The notes under the pieces: model-generated
Databases searched by the model: none
What the model was told of the DNA's origin: nothing
The model's input: only the letters and a program-made list of their open reading frames with translations
Shown: piece by piece, positions 7,031-13,749 of the stretch
How the letters are laid out: each line of letters opens with the position of its first letter
Position numbering within the stretch: position 1 is the first letter of the stretch
DNA from: an uncultured Verrucomicrobiae bacterium
GTDB lineage: Bacteria > Verrucomicrobiota > Verrucomicrobiia > Palsa-1439
Length of the DNA stretch: 16,792 nt
NCBI GenBank assembly: GCA_937927265.1
Contig: CALBCO010000183.1
Span: 1 to 16,792 of the forward strand
Reading direction: 5' to 3'
Translations under genes and position numbers: made by a program

Positions 7031-8434
7031 GCCGCCGATGAATTCCCGAATCACTGCATCGCCGGGAATGTCCTCGTCCCCGCTACCGGCGACGGATTCG
7101 AGCAGGCGTTTGACCCGTCCATAGCGGATGTGGGCGTCGAGGAATCCCGGATAGGCCTCCAGCGCGTCGGGTTCGGGCAGGATTGCCTGCGGCCCGCAGA
7201 GGAACGGTTTCAAGATCGGCAGGTCGAACGGCATGCCACCATTGATCACATGGTCGGCCAGTCCCATCAACGGAATGATCGAAAACAACTCCCCGGCCCG
7301 CACATAGTGCCAATGCAACAACGTCGAAAGCGGGCTGTGGTTACGGTGGCGCGCATCGCGCAACATGCGCCGGAGGAGGCGGACATCGGTGAACTTCGTC
7401 AGGCGCCCCTGGTTGTCATAGAGCATGTTCAGCGTCTCGATGTAGAGTCGGAACTGCACGCTGGCGTCAATATCCTCAGTGATTGGCGGGTACAATCCGT
7501 GCAGACAATCCAGCAAAAGAATCTGGTCCTTTTCCAACTTGACCGGCTTGGTTGCGATACGGCGGCCTTCCTTGAACGAGTACACGGGCTTCTCAATCGT
7601 TTTCCCGTCAAGCAACTCGCGAAGGTGGCGATTGAGCAACTGGATATCCAATGCCTCGGGCGTCTCAAAGTTGCGGTCATTGATCCAATCGGTCGGATGT
7701 TCGATCAGCGCCCAAAAATAATCATCGAGGTTCAACATCAGGAAGCGCAAGCCGCGTTTTTCCAGCCGCTGCGTCAATTTGACTGTTGTCGTGGTCTTGC
7801 CGGACGAGCTGGGTCCGCTGACCCATAACATCCGCAGGTGATCTCCGGCCGCCAAACGCGCCAACACTTTGCGGGCAGCCTCGTCGAGTGACGCCTCATA
7901 GACCGCCAACGACGCCTCCACGAGCGACTGGAACTTGCCCGTGCGAACAATCTCGTTCAACCCAGCTACCGTGTCGCAGCCGTGTTGCCGATTCCAGTCA
8001 AGGATTTTGTCCATGCGTTGGCGGGGGAATCCGTTACCCACGAATTGCGTGGCTGTGATCGCGCCCTCGCGCAGCCAGTGCCGCCCCCACCGGTAACATT
8101 CATACGCATCCGCCGTGTTCTGGAATCCGTAACTGCGTAACACGTGCAACACTTCGTCTTGAATATCCTCGATGGTTGGCGGGAAATTGGCGATGAGGTG
8201 ATGGGGGTTGGAGTTCAGGCAGATCACCACGTTGTCGGTGAGAAACTCCGCCACCTTCTCATCAAAGGCGTAAGCGTCGAACAGTTTGTCGTTCACCCCC
8301 GGCAGATAATCTTGTTGCAATCCGCCAATGGATTCGGCCGCCCGCAGGATGGCATGGTGAATCCGTCCCTCATCGAATGTCACCAATGCCCGATTGCGTT
8401 TCTGGACCTTGATGATCCGGTTCTGGATGGGCAT
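7001..8434 (-). CDS. ATP-cone domain fused to a uridine kinase-like P-loop kinase
   Basis: This 477-residue protein has an N-terminal region (about 5-110; begins QNRIIKVQKRN, then GRIHHAILRAAES) like the ATP-cone, a nucleotide-sensing regulatory domain best known from ribonucleotide reductases and NrdR. The second half is a P-loop kinase of the phosphoribulokinase/uridine kinase group: Walker A GPSSSGKTT (207-215), LNLDDYF (235-241), the uridine-kinase-like NFETPEALD (255-263), YSFKEGRR (285-292) and a hydrophobic Walker-B-like ILLLDCLHGL (305-314). It probably phosphorylates a nucleoside or related substrate in the cytoplasm under adenine-nucleotide control; the substrate is not known. Start ATG 8434 is preferred because a consensus promoter puts transcription start at or next to it; ATG 8443 lies inside the -10 box. 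It diverges from the peroxiredoxin gene. Confidence 0.85.
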   Translation of the reverse strand: MPIQNRIIKVQKRNRALVTFDEGRIHHAILRAAESIGGLQQDYLPGVNDKLFDAYAFDEKVAEFLTDNVVICLNSNPHHLIANFPPTIEDIQDEVLHVLRSYGFQNTADAYECYRWGRHWLREGAITATQFVGNGFPRQRMDKILDWNRQHGCDTVAGLNEIVRTGKFQSLVEASLAVYEASLDEAARKVLARLAAGDHLRMLWVSGPSSSGKTTTTVKLTQRLEKRGLRFLMLNLDDYFWALIEHPTDWINDRNFETPEALDIQLLNRHLRELLDGKTIEKPVYSFKEGRRIATKPVKLEKDQILLLDCLHGLYPPITEDIDASVQFRLYIETLNMLYDNQGRLTKFTDVRLLRRMLRDARHRNHSPLSTLLHWHYVRAGELFSIIPLMGLADHVINGGMPFDLPILKPFLCGPQAILPEPDALEAYPGFLDAHIRYGRVKRLLESVAGSGDEDIPGDAVIREFIGGSTIPIPHNE

Positions 8435-8441
8435 GAGCCGC

Positions 8442-8470
8442 ATTATAGCTGGCACGGGCCAACTTGCCAA
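8442..8470 (-). promoter_or_regulatory. Consensus-like promoter for the ATP-cone kinase, predicted leaderless
   Basis: On the minus strand TTGGCA (8470-8465; 5 of 6) is followed after exactly 17 nt by a perfect TATAAT (8447-8442). Seven nt separate the -10 from the ATG at 8434, so transcription should begin at or one base before the start codon. There is no room for a ribosome-binding site. Confidence 0.75.
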
Positions 8471-8517
8471 TCGGACATCTTGTGCTAGTTTGCTCGCCAA
8501 ACATTAACCCATAGGAG
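8464..8517 (+). promoter_or_regulatory. Peroxiredoxin promoter candidate and Shine-Dalgarno
   Basis: TTGCCA (8464-8469) is followed after 16 nt by TAGTTT (8486-8491), weak as a hexamer but preceded by the extended element TGC (8483-8485). AGGAG at 8513-8517 lies 6 nt before the ATG at 8524. The -35 overlaps, on the opposite strand, the -35 of the divergent kinase promoter. The ribosome-binding site is clear; the promoter is less certain. Confidence 0.5.
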
Positions 8518-8523
8518 ACCAAC

Positions 8524-9114
8524 ATGAGCACACTCGTTCAAAAACCAGCGCCGGACTTCAAGGCGGAAGCCGTGGTCAACGGCGCATTTGAAACCATCAG
8601 CCTCAGTGATTACCGGGGCAAATACGTCGTGTTATTCTTCTATCCGTTGGATTTCACATTTGTGTGTCCAACGGAAATCATCGCCTTCAACGATCACCTC
8701 AAGGAGTTCACCAACCGCAACGCCGTCGTCCTCGGTGTTTCTGTGGACAGCAAGTTCACCCATTTGGCGTGGATCAACACCGAACGCAAGAAAGGCGGCT
8801 TGGGTCACCTTGAATACCCGCTCGTGTCCGATTTGAACAAGAAAATCGCGGCGGACTACGGAGTGTTGACCGCCGATGGCTCGGTGGCGTTACGCGGGTT
8901 GTTCATCATTGATCAGCAAGGGATCGTTCGCCATGAACTGGTCAACGACCTGCCCATCGGCCGCAGCGTCGAAGAAGCCATCCGCGTGCTGGATGCGATC
9001 CAATTCCACGAGAAGCACGGAGAAGTCTGCCCGGCCAATTGGAAACCGGGCGAAAAAACCATGAAAGCCGACCCGAAAGGGGCGCTCAAGTATTTCGAGA
9101 CTGCCCACAAGTAA
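8524..9114 (+). CDS. Typical 2-Cys peroxiredoxin (Prx1/AhpC family)
   Basis: This 196-residue cytoplasmic thiol peroxidase reduces hydrogen peroxide and organic peroxides. The peroxidatic cysteine is Cys48 in FTFVCPTE (44-51); the resolving cysteine is Cys169 in EVCPANW (167-173). The protein is full-length for the family. It also has the GGLG motif in ERKKGGLGHL and a C-terminal YF pair in LKYFETAHK; in the Prx1 group this combination is associated with sensitivity to over-oxidation and is better known in eukaryotes. No reductase partner (AhpF, thioredoxin) is adjacent. AGGAG stands 6 nt upstream of the ATG and a strong terminator follows, so the gene is likely monocistronic. A redox regulator site was not identified. 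Confidence 0.96.
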   Translation: MSTLVQKPAPDFKAEAVVNGAFETISLSDYRGKYVVLFFYPLDFTFVCPTEIIAFNDHLKEFTNRNAVVLGVSVDSKFTHLAWINTERKKGGLGHLEYPLVSDLNKKIAADYGVLTADGSVALRGLFIIDQQGIVRHELVNDLPIGRSVEEAIRVLDAIQFHEKHGEVCPANWKPGEKTMKADPKGALKYFETAHK

Positions 9115-9129
9115 ACCGCATCCCTGTCC

Positions 9130-9162
9130 ACGGGCGCGGGCAATCACCCGCGCCCGTTTTTT
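9130..9162 (+). terminator. Rho-independent terminator of the peroxiredoxin gene
   Basis: A perfect 11-bp stem ACGGGCGCGGG (9130-9140) pairs with CCCGCGCCCGT (9147-9157) around a 6-nt loop, followed by a run of six T (9157-9162). It begins 15 nt after the TAA. The opposite strand lacks a T tract after the stem, so it serves the plus-strand gene and not the convergent trpD. Confidence 0.93.
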
Positions 9163-9172
9163 CTCATCAGCG

Positions 9173-10210
9173 TCATTCGCGGGTGGCCGCCACGAAAGCG
9201 TCGAGCTTGGCCAGCGCGGCGCCCCGGTCAATCAACTGTGCCGCCAGCGCCCAACCTTCCTCGAAACTGGTGACTTTCTCGGCCACTACCAAGGCGGCGG
9301 CGGCATTCAACAACACCATGTCGCGTTTCGGGCCGCGGTCTTGATTGCCGAGGATGTTGCGAATGATGCGGGCATTCGCAGCCGGGTCGTCGCCCGCCAA
9401 CGCCTGAAGGTTGGGGGCACTCAGTTGGAGATCGGACGGCGTGTAAGCGAAGAATTTTTCCGAAACTTCGATCCGGTTGCCCCACAATTCCGCCATTTGG
9501 TTCGGACCGAGAATGGTCAGCTCGTCGAGGCCGTCCCCATGCGCCACCAGCGCATGGCGGACGCCGAGCAGCCGCAACACTTCAGCATAACGGACGACCA
9601 GTGCCCGGTCGAAAACGCCGATGAGCTGGTGCGTGGGCCGGCAAGGATTGACGAGCGGGCCGAGGATGTTGAACACGGTGCGCTGCTTGCGTTCGGCGAG
9701 TTTTTTGCGCACCGGCGCGATCTTCTTGAAGGCCGGATGATACAACGGCGCGAAGAAAAACGTCAGCCCGGTGGCGGCCAGGCACCGACGCGCAGCGGCC
9801 GGCGGCAACTCAATGTTTGCACCGAGCGCGGCCAGCACATCGGCGCTGCCGCACTTGCTCGTGATCGCCCGGTTGCCGTGTTTGGCCACGGCAATACCGG
9901 CAGCGGCGGCAATGAAAATGACGCAGGTCGAGACGTTGAACGTGTGGGCCAAATCCGCACCTGTGCCCACCACATCAAGCACCACCCCGCTGTATTGGGC
10001 CGCGTCAATCTCCGGGTCAACCGCACGCGCCCGCAAGGCACGGGCAAAGCCGGCAATTTCTTCTACTGTCTCCCCGCGTTGAGCCAGCGCGGCAAGGAAA
10101 TCGGCCTTGGCATCATGGGCCACCGCCTCGTCGAGCAATGCCTCCACAATGGCAGCGACTTCGTCACTGGTCAGATTGCGTTGAACCGTGGGATTGGGGA
10201 ATGGCGTCAT
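9173..10210 (-). CDS. trpD: Anthranilate phosphoribosyltransferase TrpD
   Basis: TrpD joins anthranilate to the ribosyl group of PRPP, the second committed step of tryptophan synthesis. The 345-residue protein has GTGADLAHTFNVST (82-95), corresponding to the PRPP loop; the fourth position is Ala where GTGGD is usual. KHGNRAITSKCGSADVL follows at 110-126. FAPLYHPAFKKIAPVRKKL carries the His and the Arg of the anthranilate-binding region, and then comes NILGPLVNP. Retention of these makes a true TrpD more likely than a TrpD2/YbiB-like paralogue. The start is ATG 10210, with AAGGGAA upstream. No other trp gene is in the window, so the pathway is dispersed. The start codon overlaps the stop of a possible 55-codon ORF by 4 nt (ATGA). 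Confidence 0.93.
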   Translation of the reverse strand: MTPFPNPTVQRNLTSDEVAAIVEALLDEAVAHDAKADFLAALAQRGETVEEIAGFARALRARAVDPEIDAAQYSGVVLDVVGTGADLAHTFNVSTCVIFIAAAAGIAVAKHGNRAITSKCGSADVLAALGANIELPPAAARRCLAATGLTFFFAPLYHPAFKKIAPVRKKLAERKQRTVFNILGPLVNPCRPTHQLIGVFDRALVVRYAEVLRLLGVRHALVAHGDGLDELTILGPNQMAELWGNRIEVSEKFFAYTPSDLQLSAPNLQALAGDDPAANARIIRNILGNQDRGPKRDMVLLNAAAALVVAEKVTSFEEGWALAAQLIDRGAALAKLDAFVAATRE

Positions 10211-10374
10211 AGGTTCCCTTCGATGTAGAGTGTGGCGCGACTGGCGGCGAAGTACGGGTGGGGGGCCAAGCCGCGCAAGATGTGGTTGAGATGACGCTTG
10301 CCAGCGCGTCTGTGGCAGCCGACAAAACGGTTTGCACCGTACCATGTTCGATGAAGGATGTTGGGGCGTGTCAT
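10207..10374 (-). CDS. Possible small ORF overlapping the trpD start (55 codons)
   Basis: A frame from ATG 10374 to TGA 10209-10207 encodes a basic 55-residue peptide, starting MTRPNILHRTWYGANR and ending ATLYIEGNL. Its stop overlaps the trpD start as ATGA, a classic coupling arrangement. A promoter-like pair (TACACA, 17 nt, TGC-TAGACT) ends 7 nt before this ATG. The second half has G/C-rich third positions like genes nearby; the first half less so. There is no Shine-Dalgarno and I recognise no family. It contains one Trp codon (position 11), which is not enough to argue for an attenuation leader peptide. It may simply be part of the trpD transcript's 5' region. Confidence 0.3.
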   Translation of the reverse strand: MTRPNILHRTWYGANRFVGCHRRAGKRHLNHILRGLAPHPYFAASRATLYIEGNL

Positions 10375-10381
10375 CGGCGAA

Positions 10382-10410
10382 AGTCTAGCATAGCCCTCCC
10401 CGACTGTGTA
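10382..10410 (-). promoter_or_regulatory. Putative promoter upstream of trpD
   Basis: On the minus strand TACACA (10410-10405; 4 of 6) is followed after 17 nt by TAGACT (10387-10382; 4 of 6), with an extended TGC just before it. Transcription would start around 10374-10375. If the small ORF is not translated, trpD would have a leader of about 164 nt. Confidence 0.4.
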
Positions 10411-10428
10411 TCTTCAAAGGTGAATACC

Positions 10429-11235
10429 ATGAAAATCCAAATCTTCTTCTACCGGGTGCTCGTGGTTGCCTTGACGGCCCTCGGCCTGGCCCTCGCCACT
10501 CACGCGTGGTCCTTGCGTCAGGAACTCGCACGGCGTACGGCGGCGCCCGCTACCGCGGCCGTCGCTGCCGTGAACAACGCCGACCCGGCCCTGTGGCGGC
10601 AACTGTTGCGCGACCGCGAGGCGGCGTATTTCAAACTCAAAGACGACTACGACCGCCCCCAACGCGAGATGACCGAGCAATCCGCGCCGCTCGCCCCGCC
10701 AGCCAGTCCGGTCAGCCCGACCACCAACCGCGTGAACCGGGGCGAATCGTGGCTGGAACGATTGCGCGCCGAGGATCCTGCCCGCTACCAGCAAATCCAG
10801 GCGGAACGCGAACAACGCCGGCAACAACGGGCGGCGGAGTTGGAGCGGCAATTGGACCGGCTCGGCGCGCGGTGGCAGGCCGCCACCACGTAGGCTGAAG
10901 CCGACCTCGTCACCGAGATCGCCAACACGCTTACCCACCTTGACGCCCCCCGCCAGCAGTGGGAAAACATCCGTGACCTGCCCGAAGACCAACGCCGCAC
11001 GGTCATCGAGGCGTTGCGTACCGACAGCATCGCCACCTACGAAAAACTGGCTGCCCTCCGCGGCCAGGATCGAACGCTCCAGTTGCAACACCTCGGCGCC
11101 CAACTTGGTTATACCGACCCCGCCGCCTTAGTGCGGCAGATTCAGCAGATCATCGAAGACACCGAGACGCCCCGATGGCGCGGCCTGGGCGCGCGCGGCG
11201 GCAGCAACACCGGCGCGACCGCGCCAAACCCGTGA
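10429..11235 (+). pseudogene. Membrane-anchored hypothetical protein interrupted by an in-frame amber codon
   Basis: The frame starts at ATG 10429 (AAAGGTG upstream is a fair ribosome-binding site) and runs 154 codons to TAG at 10891-10893. It then continues open in the same frame for 113 codons to TGA at 11233-11235. The N-terminus (IQIFFYRVLVVALTALGLAL) is a signal anchor or transmembrane helix. The rest is charged and Gln/Arg/Glu-rich, probably helical or coiled-coil and periplasmic, with a Pro/Ser-rich linker near residues 85-105. Sequence after the stop (AEADLVTEIANTL, then LPEDQRRTVIEALRTD) has the same helical character and lacks a good restart, so the halves look like one ~268-residue protein. 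A single C-to-T change, CAG to TAG, explains it. Family not recognised. It could instead be a sequencing error or a functional truncation. Confidence 0.65.
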
Positions 11236-11309
11236 ATACCCCGCATGATTGTGCGGACTGCGCGACTGCGTGGCGTGAAGCATCCTTCTTATGCGGATGG
11301 AACACGCGC

Positions 11310-11324
11310 GGAGCGGCCCGCTCC
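11310..11324. terminator. GC-rich hairpin at the end of the greA-like gene
   Basis: GGAGCGG (11310-11316) and CCGCTCC (11318-11324) form a near-continuous palindrome two bases past the TAG (11329-11327) of the minus-strand gene. There is no T tract on either strand, so termination here would be inefficient or factor-assisted. It may be another member of the palindromes scattered through this window. Confidence 0.35.
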
Positions 11325-11326
11325 AC

Positions 11327-13492
11327 CTACAACGTGGCGAGGATTTCGGGCGGGACTTTTTCGATCCGGTCAATCCGCCATTGGAGCGGGCCGTGTTCGC
11401 CGGCAACGGTGACGGTGTCGCCGGGTTGTTTGTTTAACAAGGACTGCGCCAACGCGGCTGGGTAGCTGAGGATGTGGCGGGCCGGATCGCCGTCCCACGC
11501 GCCGAGGATGTGGTAGGTGTGCGACTGGCCGGTGGCCAAGTCGGTGACGGTCACGGTGCTACCGATTTGGACCGAGTCGGTCTGCACGTCGGCGAAGTCG
11601 GTGGGTCGGGCGCGAGCAATGAGCGATTCCAATTCCGCGCGGCGTTGCATGAGCAGTCGTTGTGCGTGTTTGGCAGCCTTGAACTCGAAGTTCTCACTGA
11701 GGTCGCCGTAGCTGCGCGCCAGGGCGATTTCCTTGCTGTTTTGCGGAATCTGTTTCTGGATGAGGTCGTCCAATTCCGCCCGGCGCCGGTCGAGGCTGGC
11801 GCGGGAGACAATCAATGGCTGCTCCTTCACGGTGCGCGTGACGAGCAGTTCCTGCACGAACGGATATTCTTTGACGATGCGCGCCAAGAGCGAGCGGCGG
11901 TCGAGTTCGTCCAACCCGCTGCTGTTGAGCAGTTGCCGGCTGAGGTCGCGGATCGTGTCCGGCGAGGCCTGCGCCAACAGATCCGTCAATAGCGTTTCGT
12001 TGGCTGTCAGCAAATCGCGGAGTTTCTTGGTGGCGCCGCGCGAGTCGGCGAGGTCAAGCGCGTTCAGAATGGCGGCGAGCACGGTATGCGGCGGCCAGGT
12101 GGCGAGCCCGGCTGGCGGTCGCGGTGCCGTGATGGCGCGGGCGACCCAATGCAGCAATTCGTAACTGGCCGTCTGGTTGCGGATGTGTTGGATGACGCGA
12201 TCGGCGTTGCCGGCCAGCAGTTCGCTGAGTTCGTCGAGGATGCGCGCGGGCCATTCGTTGAGGTGCTCGAGCAGCCGGTCGGGCTGGGTACGTTGCAACA
12301 CTGCGAGTGCCCGGCGGGCGGCAGGGGCGCTGAGTTTGTCCAGCAACCCCGGCAGGTCGGGGACTTGAGCGAGCAATTCCGCGATCAAGCCCGTTGCCGT
12401 CTCGGTCGGGGCGCATTGGTGGGCAAGCAGGTCTTCGAGGACGAACGCTGCTTCGAGCCGGTCGGCGACCCGCTCGGGCTTGGTTTTCTTCAACCCAGCG
12501 AGCAAGCCATCAGCAAACTCCTGGAGAATCAGGTCCGGCTGCTCGATTTCGTCCACCATTTTCAACAACTGGCGGGCGGCGGCGATTTGCTGGGTGATGT
12601 CGAGAGCGGTTTGGAACGCGGCGAGCAGTTCGTCCCGTTGCGACACGGGAGCCAGGCGGAGCCGCAGCGGATCGGTTTTTCTGACTGGCCATTCAATCTG
12701 TCGGTCACGGCGGGCAAGTTTGCGGGCATTCTCCCACCAGCGTTTCCATTGTCCGGCAGGGACGACCGAGCCGGCCAGGGCGCGTTCAATCTGCGCGGCC
12801 GTGGCCGCCCGATCGTGACTTAGCAACACAAGCCGCAACAAGGCCACCGGATCGGTCTCTGCCAGATGTTGGAGACCGGCGGGGTCGGTGGCCTTGCGGA
12901 CTTCGATGTGTTCGGGGCTGACCGGCTGGAGCCTTTCGCCGGCGTAGGCTAACTGCATCGGATGATCCGGTTTGTTGGGGAAATTGACGACGACGCGCTG
13001 CAGGGCGGTATCGAACGCGGTGACGCGGCCGAAGCCCCAACTTTTGTGTTGGCAGTAGGCACCGGGGTGGAGTGCGAGCAATCGGTCCACGCGGGCGATG
13101 CCGTCGGGCAGGGCGGTCCGGTTGTCTTCGAACAACGCGGCGGCGAGAATGATTTTCAGGCGCGGGTCGGCCTCGTACACCTGCTGGTAGGCGGCGACCA
13201 GCGCGGCGCGCAAGGCGCGGTCGGTCGGTTGGGCGGCGGCTTGCAGTTTGAGGGCATAGAGCCATTCGTGGAGGCGGCCGGAGGCGCGCAGGCTGTCGGC
13301 GATCAGTCCGGCCAGTTCCGCCGCAAGCGCGACTTGGCCGGCGGCGGCGAATTCCTGAACGAGCAGCAATAGTTGGTCCGGCGCGTTGGGATGTTGCTCG
13401 GCAAGTTCGAGCCAGAGAGTTTGTGCCTCGTCCCATTGCTGCTGGGCGAGAAGGTCTCGGAATCGTTGATGCTGTGGACCGTCGAGTATCAT
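11327..13492 (-). CDS. GreA-type transcript cleavage factor with a giant N-terminal extension
   Basis: This 721-residue protein ends in a GreA/GreB module (about 560-721). The coiled-coil finger carries SYGDLSENFEFKAAK, whose Asp597 and Glu600 match the acidic tip residues that hold the catalytic Mg2+ in the RNA polymerase secondary channel. The C-terminal FKBP-like domain follows (GSTVTVTDL onward). The module should rescue backtracked polymerase by stimulating RNA cleavage. Ordinary GreA is about 158 residues. Here about 560 residues precede it: helical repeat-like sequence, a small beta-rich segment SWGFGRVTAFD...VVVNFPNK (about 151-173) and long Leu/Ala-rich helices. Chlamydial GreA is similarly long, which suggests a PVC trait. 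ATG 13492 follows a promoter with a short leader. The stop is TAG. Confidence 0.85.
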   Translation of the reverse strand: MILDGPQHQRFRDLLAQQQWDEAQTLWLELAEQHPNAPDQLLLLVQEFAAAGQVALAAELAGLIADSLRASGRLHEWLYALKLQAAAQPTDRALRAALVAAYQQVYEADPRLKIILAAALFEDNRTALPDGIARVDRLLALHPGAYCQHKSWGFGRVTAFDTALQRVVVNFPNKPDHPMQLAYAGERLQPVSPEHIEVRKATDPAGLQHLAETDPVALLRLVLLSHDRAATAAQIERALAGSVVPAGQWKRWWENARKLARRDRQIEWPVRKTDPLRLRLAPVSQRDELLAAFQTALDITQQIAAARQLLKMVDEIEQPDLILQEFADGLLAGLKKTKPERVADRLEAAFVLEDLLAHQCAPTETATGLIAELLAQVPDLPGLLDKLSAPAARRALAVLQRTQPDRLLEHLNEWPARILDELSELLAGNADRVIQHIRNQTASYELLHWVARAITAPRPPAGLATWPPHTVLAAILNALDLADSRGATKKLRDLLTANETLLTDLLAQASPDTIRDLSRQLLNSSGLDELDRRSLLARIVKEYPFVQELLVTRTVKEQPLIVSRASLDRRRAELDDLIQKQIPQNSKEIALARSYGDLSENFEFKAAKHAQRLLMQRRAELESLIARARPTDFADVQTDSVQIGSTVTVTDLATGQSHTYHILGAWDGDPARHILSYPAALAQSLLNKQPGDTVTVAGEHGPLQWRIDRIEKVPPEILATL

Positions 13493-13499
13493 GATAAAA

Positions 13500-13535
13500 G
13501 CGGGCGCATTCTACCTGCAGCGCCCGCGTTGCCAA
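13500..13535 (-). promoter_or_regulatory. greA-like gene promoter with an inverted repeat around the -10
   Basis: On the minus strand TTGGCA (13535-13530) and TAGAAT (13513-13508; 5 of 6) are 16 nt apart. A perfect 8-bp inverted repeat, GCGGGCGC (13500-13507 on the plus strand) and GCGCCCGC (13520-13527), flanks the 12 nt that contain the -10. It could be an operator for a dimeric regulator, or a structural element in DNA. Predicted transcription start is about 13501, giving a leader of roughly 8-9 nt. Confidence 0.6.
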
Positions 13536-13562
13536 CACAAAACTCCCGCGCAGGGCGGTCGC

Positions 13563-13722
13563 CGGACGGTCTTTTGAGGCGCACCAATGTTTGCCGCCCA
13601 CGGCCGCATGTTTCGTGGCTTCCTTTCCCCATCCCAAGCGCCGCTGTCGCGGCGCACTCCGAATCCGTTGAGCTTGAAGCCGGCGCGCCCCTGTCTTGGA
13701 GGGCGGGTGCCGCACACCGCTG
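13563..13722. repeat. Interspersed palindromic repeat, copy B
   Basis: This is the second copy of the element at 4379-4552. GTCTTTTGAGGCGCA is at 13569-13583. The hairpin GCGCCGC/GCGGCGC (13638-13655, loop TGTC) and flank GCACTCC follow. GTCTTGGAG is at 13693-13701, followed by a degenerate form of the third hairpin. Stem bases of the central hairpin match copy A exactly while one of the loop bases differs (TGGC there). The copy occupies nearly the whole space between the divergent greA-like and clpS promoters. Confidence 0.78.
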
Positions 13723-13734
13723 ATTCCCCCAATA

Positions 13735-13743
13735 TGGTATGAT
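13735..13743 (+). promoter_or_regulatory. Extended -10 promoter of clpS, predicted leaderless
   Basis: TGGTATGAT is an extended -10 element (TGn plus TATGAT at 13738-13743, 5 of 6). No -35 is recognisable at the proper distance, which is acceptable for an extended -10 promoter. Six nt separate it from the ATG at 13750, so transcription should start at the initiation codon. No Shine-Dalgarno exists in that gap. Confidence 0.6.
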
Positions 13744-13749
13744 GCGGTT

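Noticed and set aside
10891..10893. Genetic-code change or pyrrolysine/amber recoding at the in-frame TAG
   Set aside because: TAG is the natural terminator of at least three other genes in the window (greA-like, DUF2017-like, outer-membrane barrel), so a general reassignment is unlikely.
12786..13715. 309-codon minus-strand frame overlapping the greA-like gene start and repeat copy B
   Set aside because: It is Arg/Pro-rich, frame-shifted relative to the greA-like protein, and begins inside the repeat.
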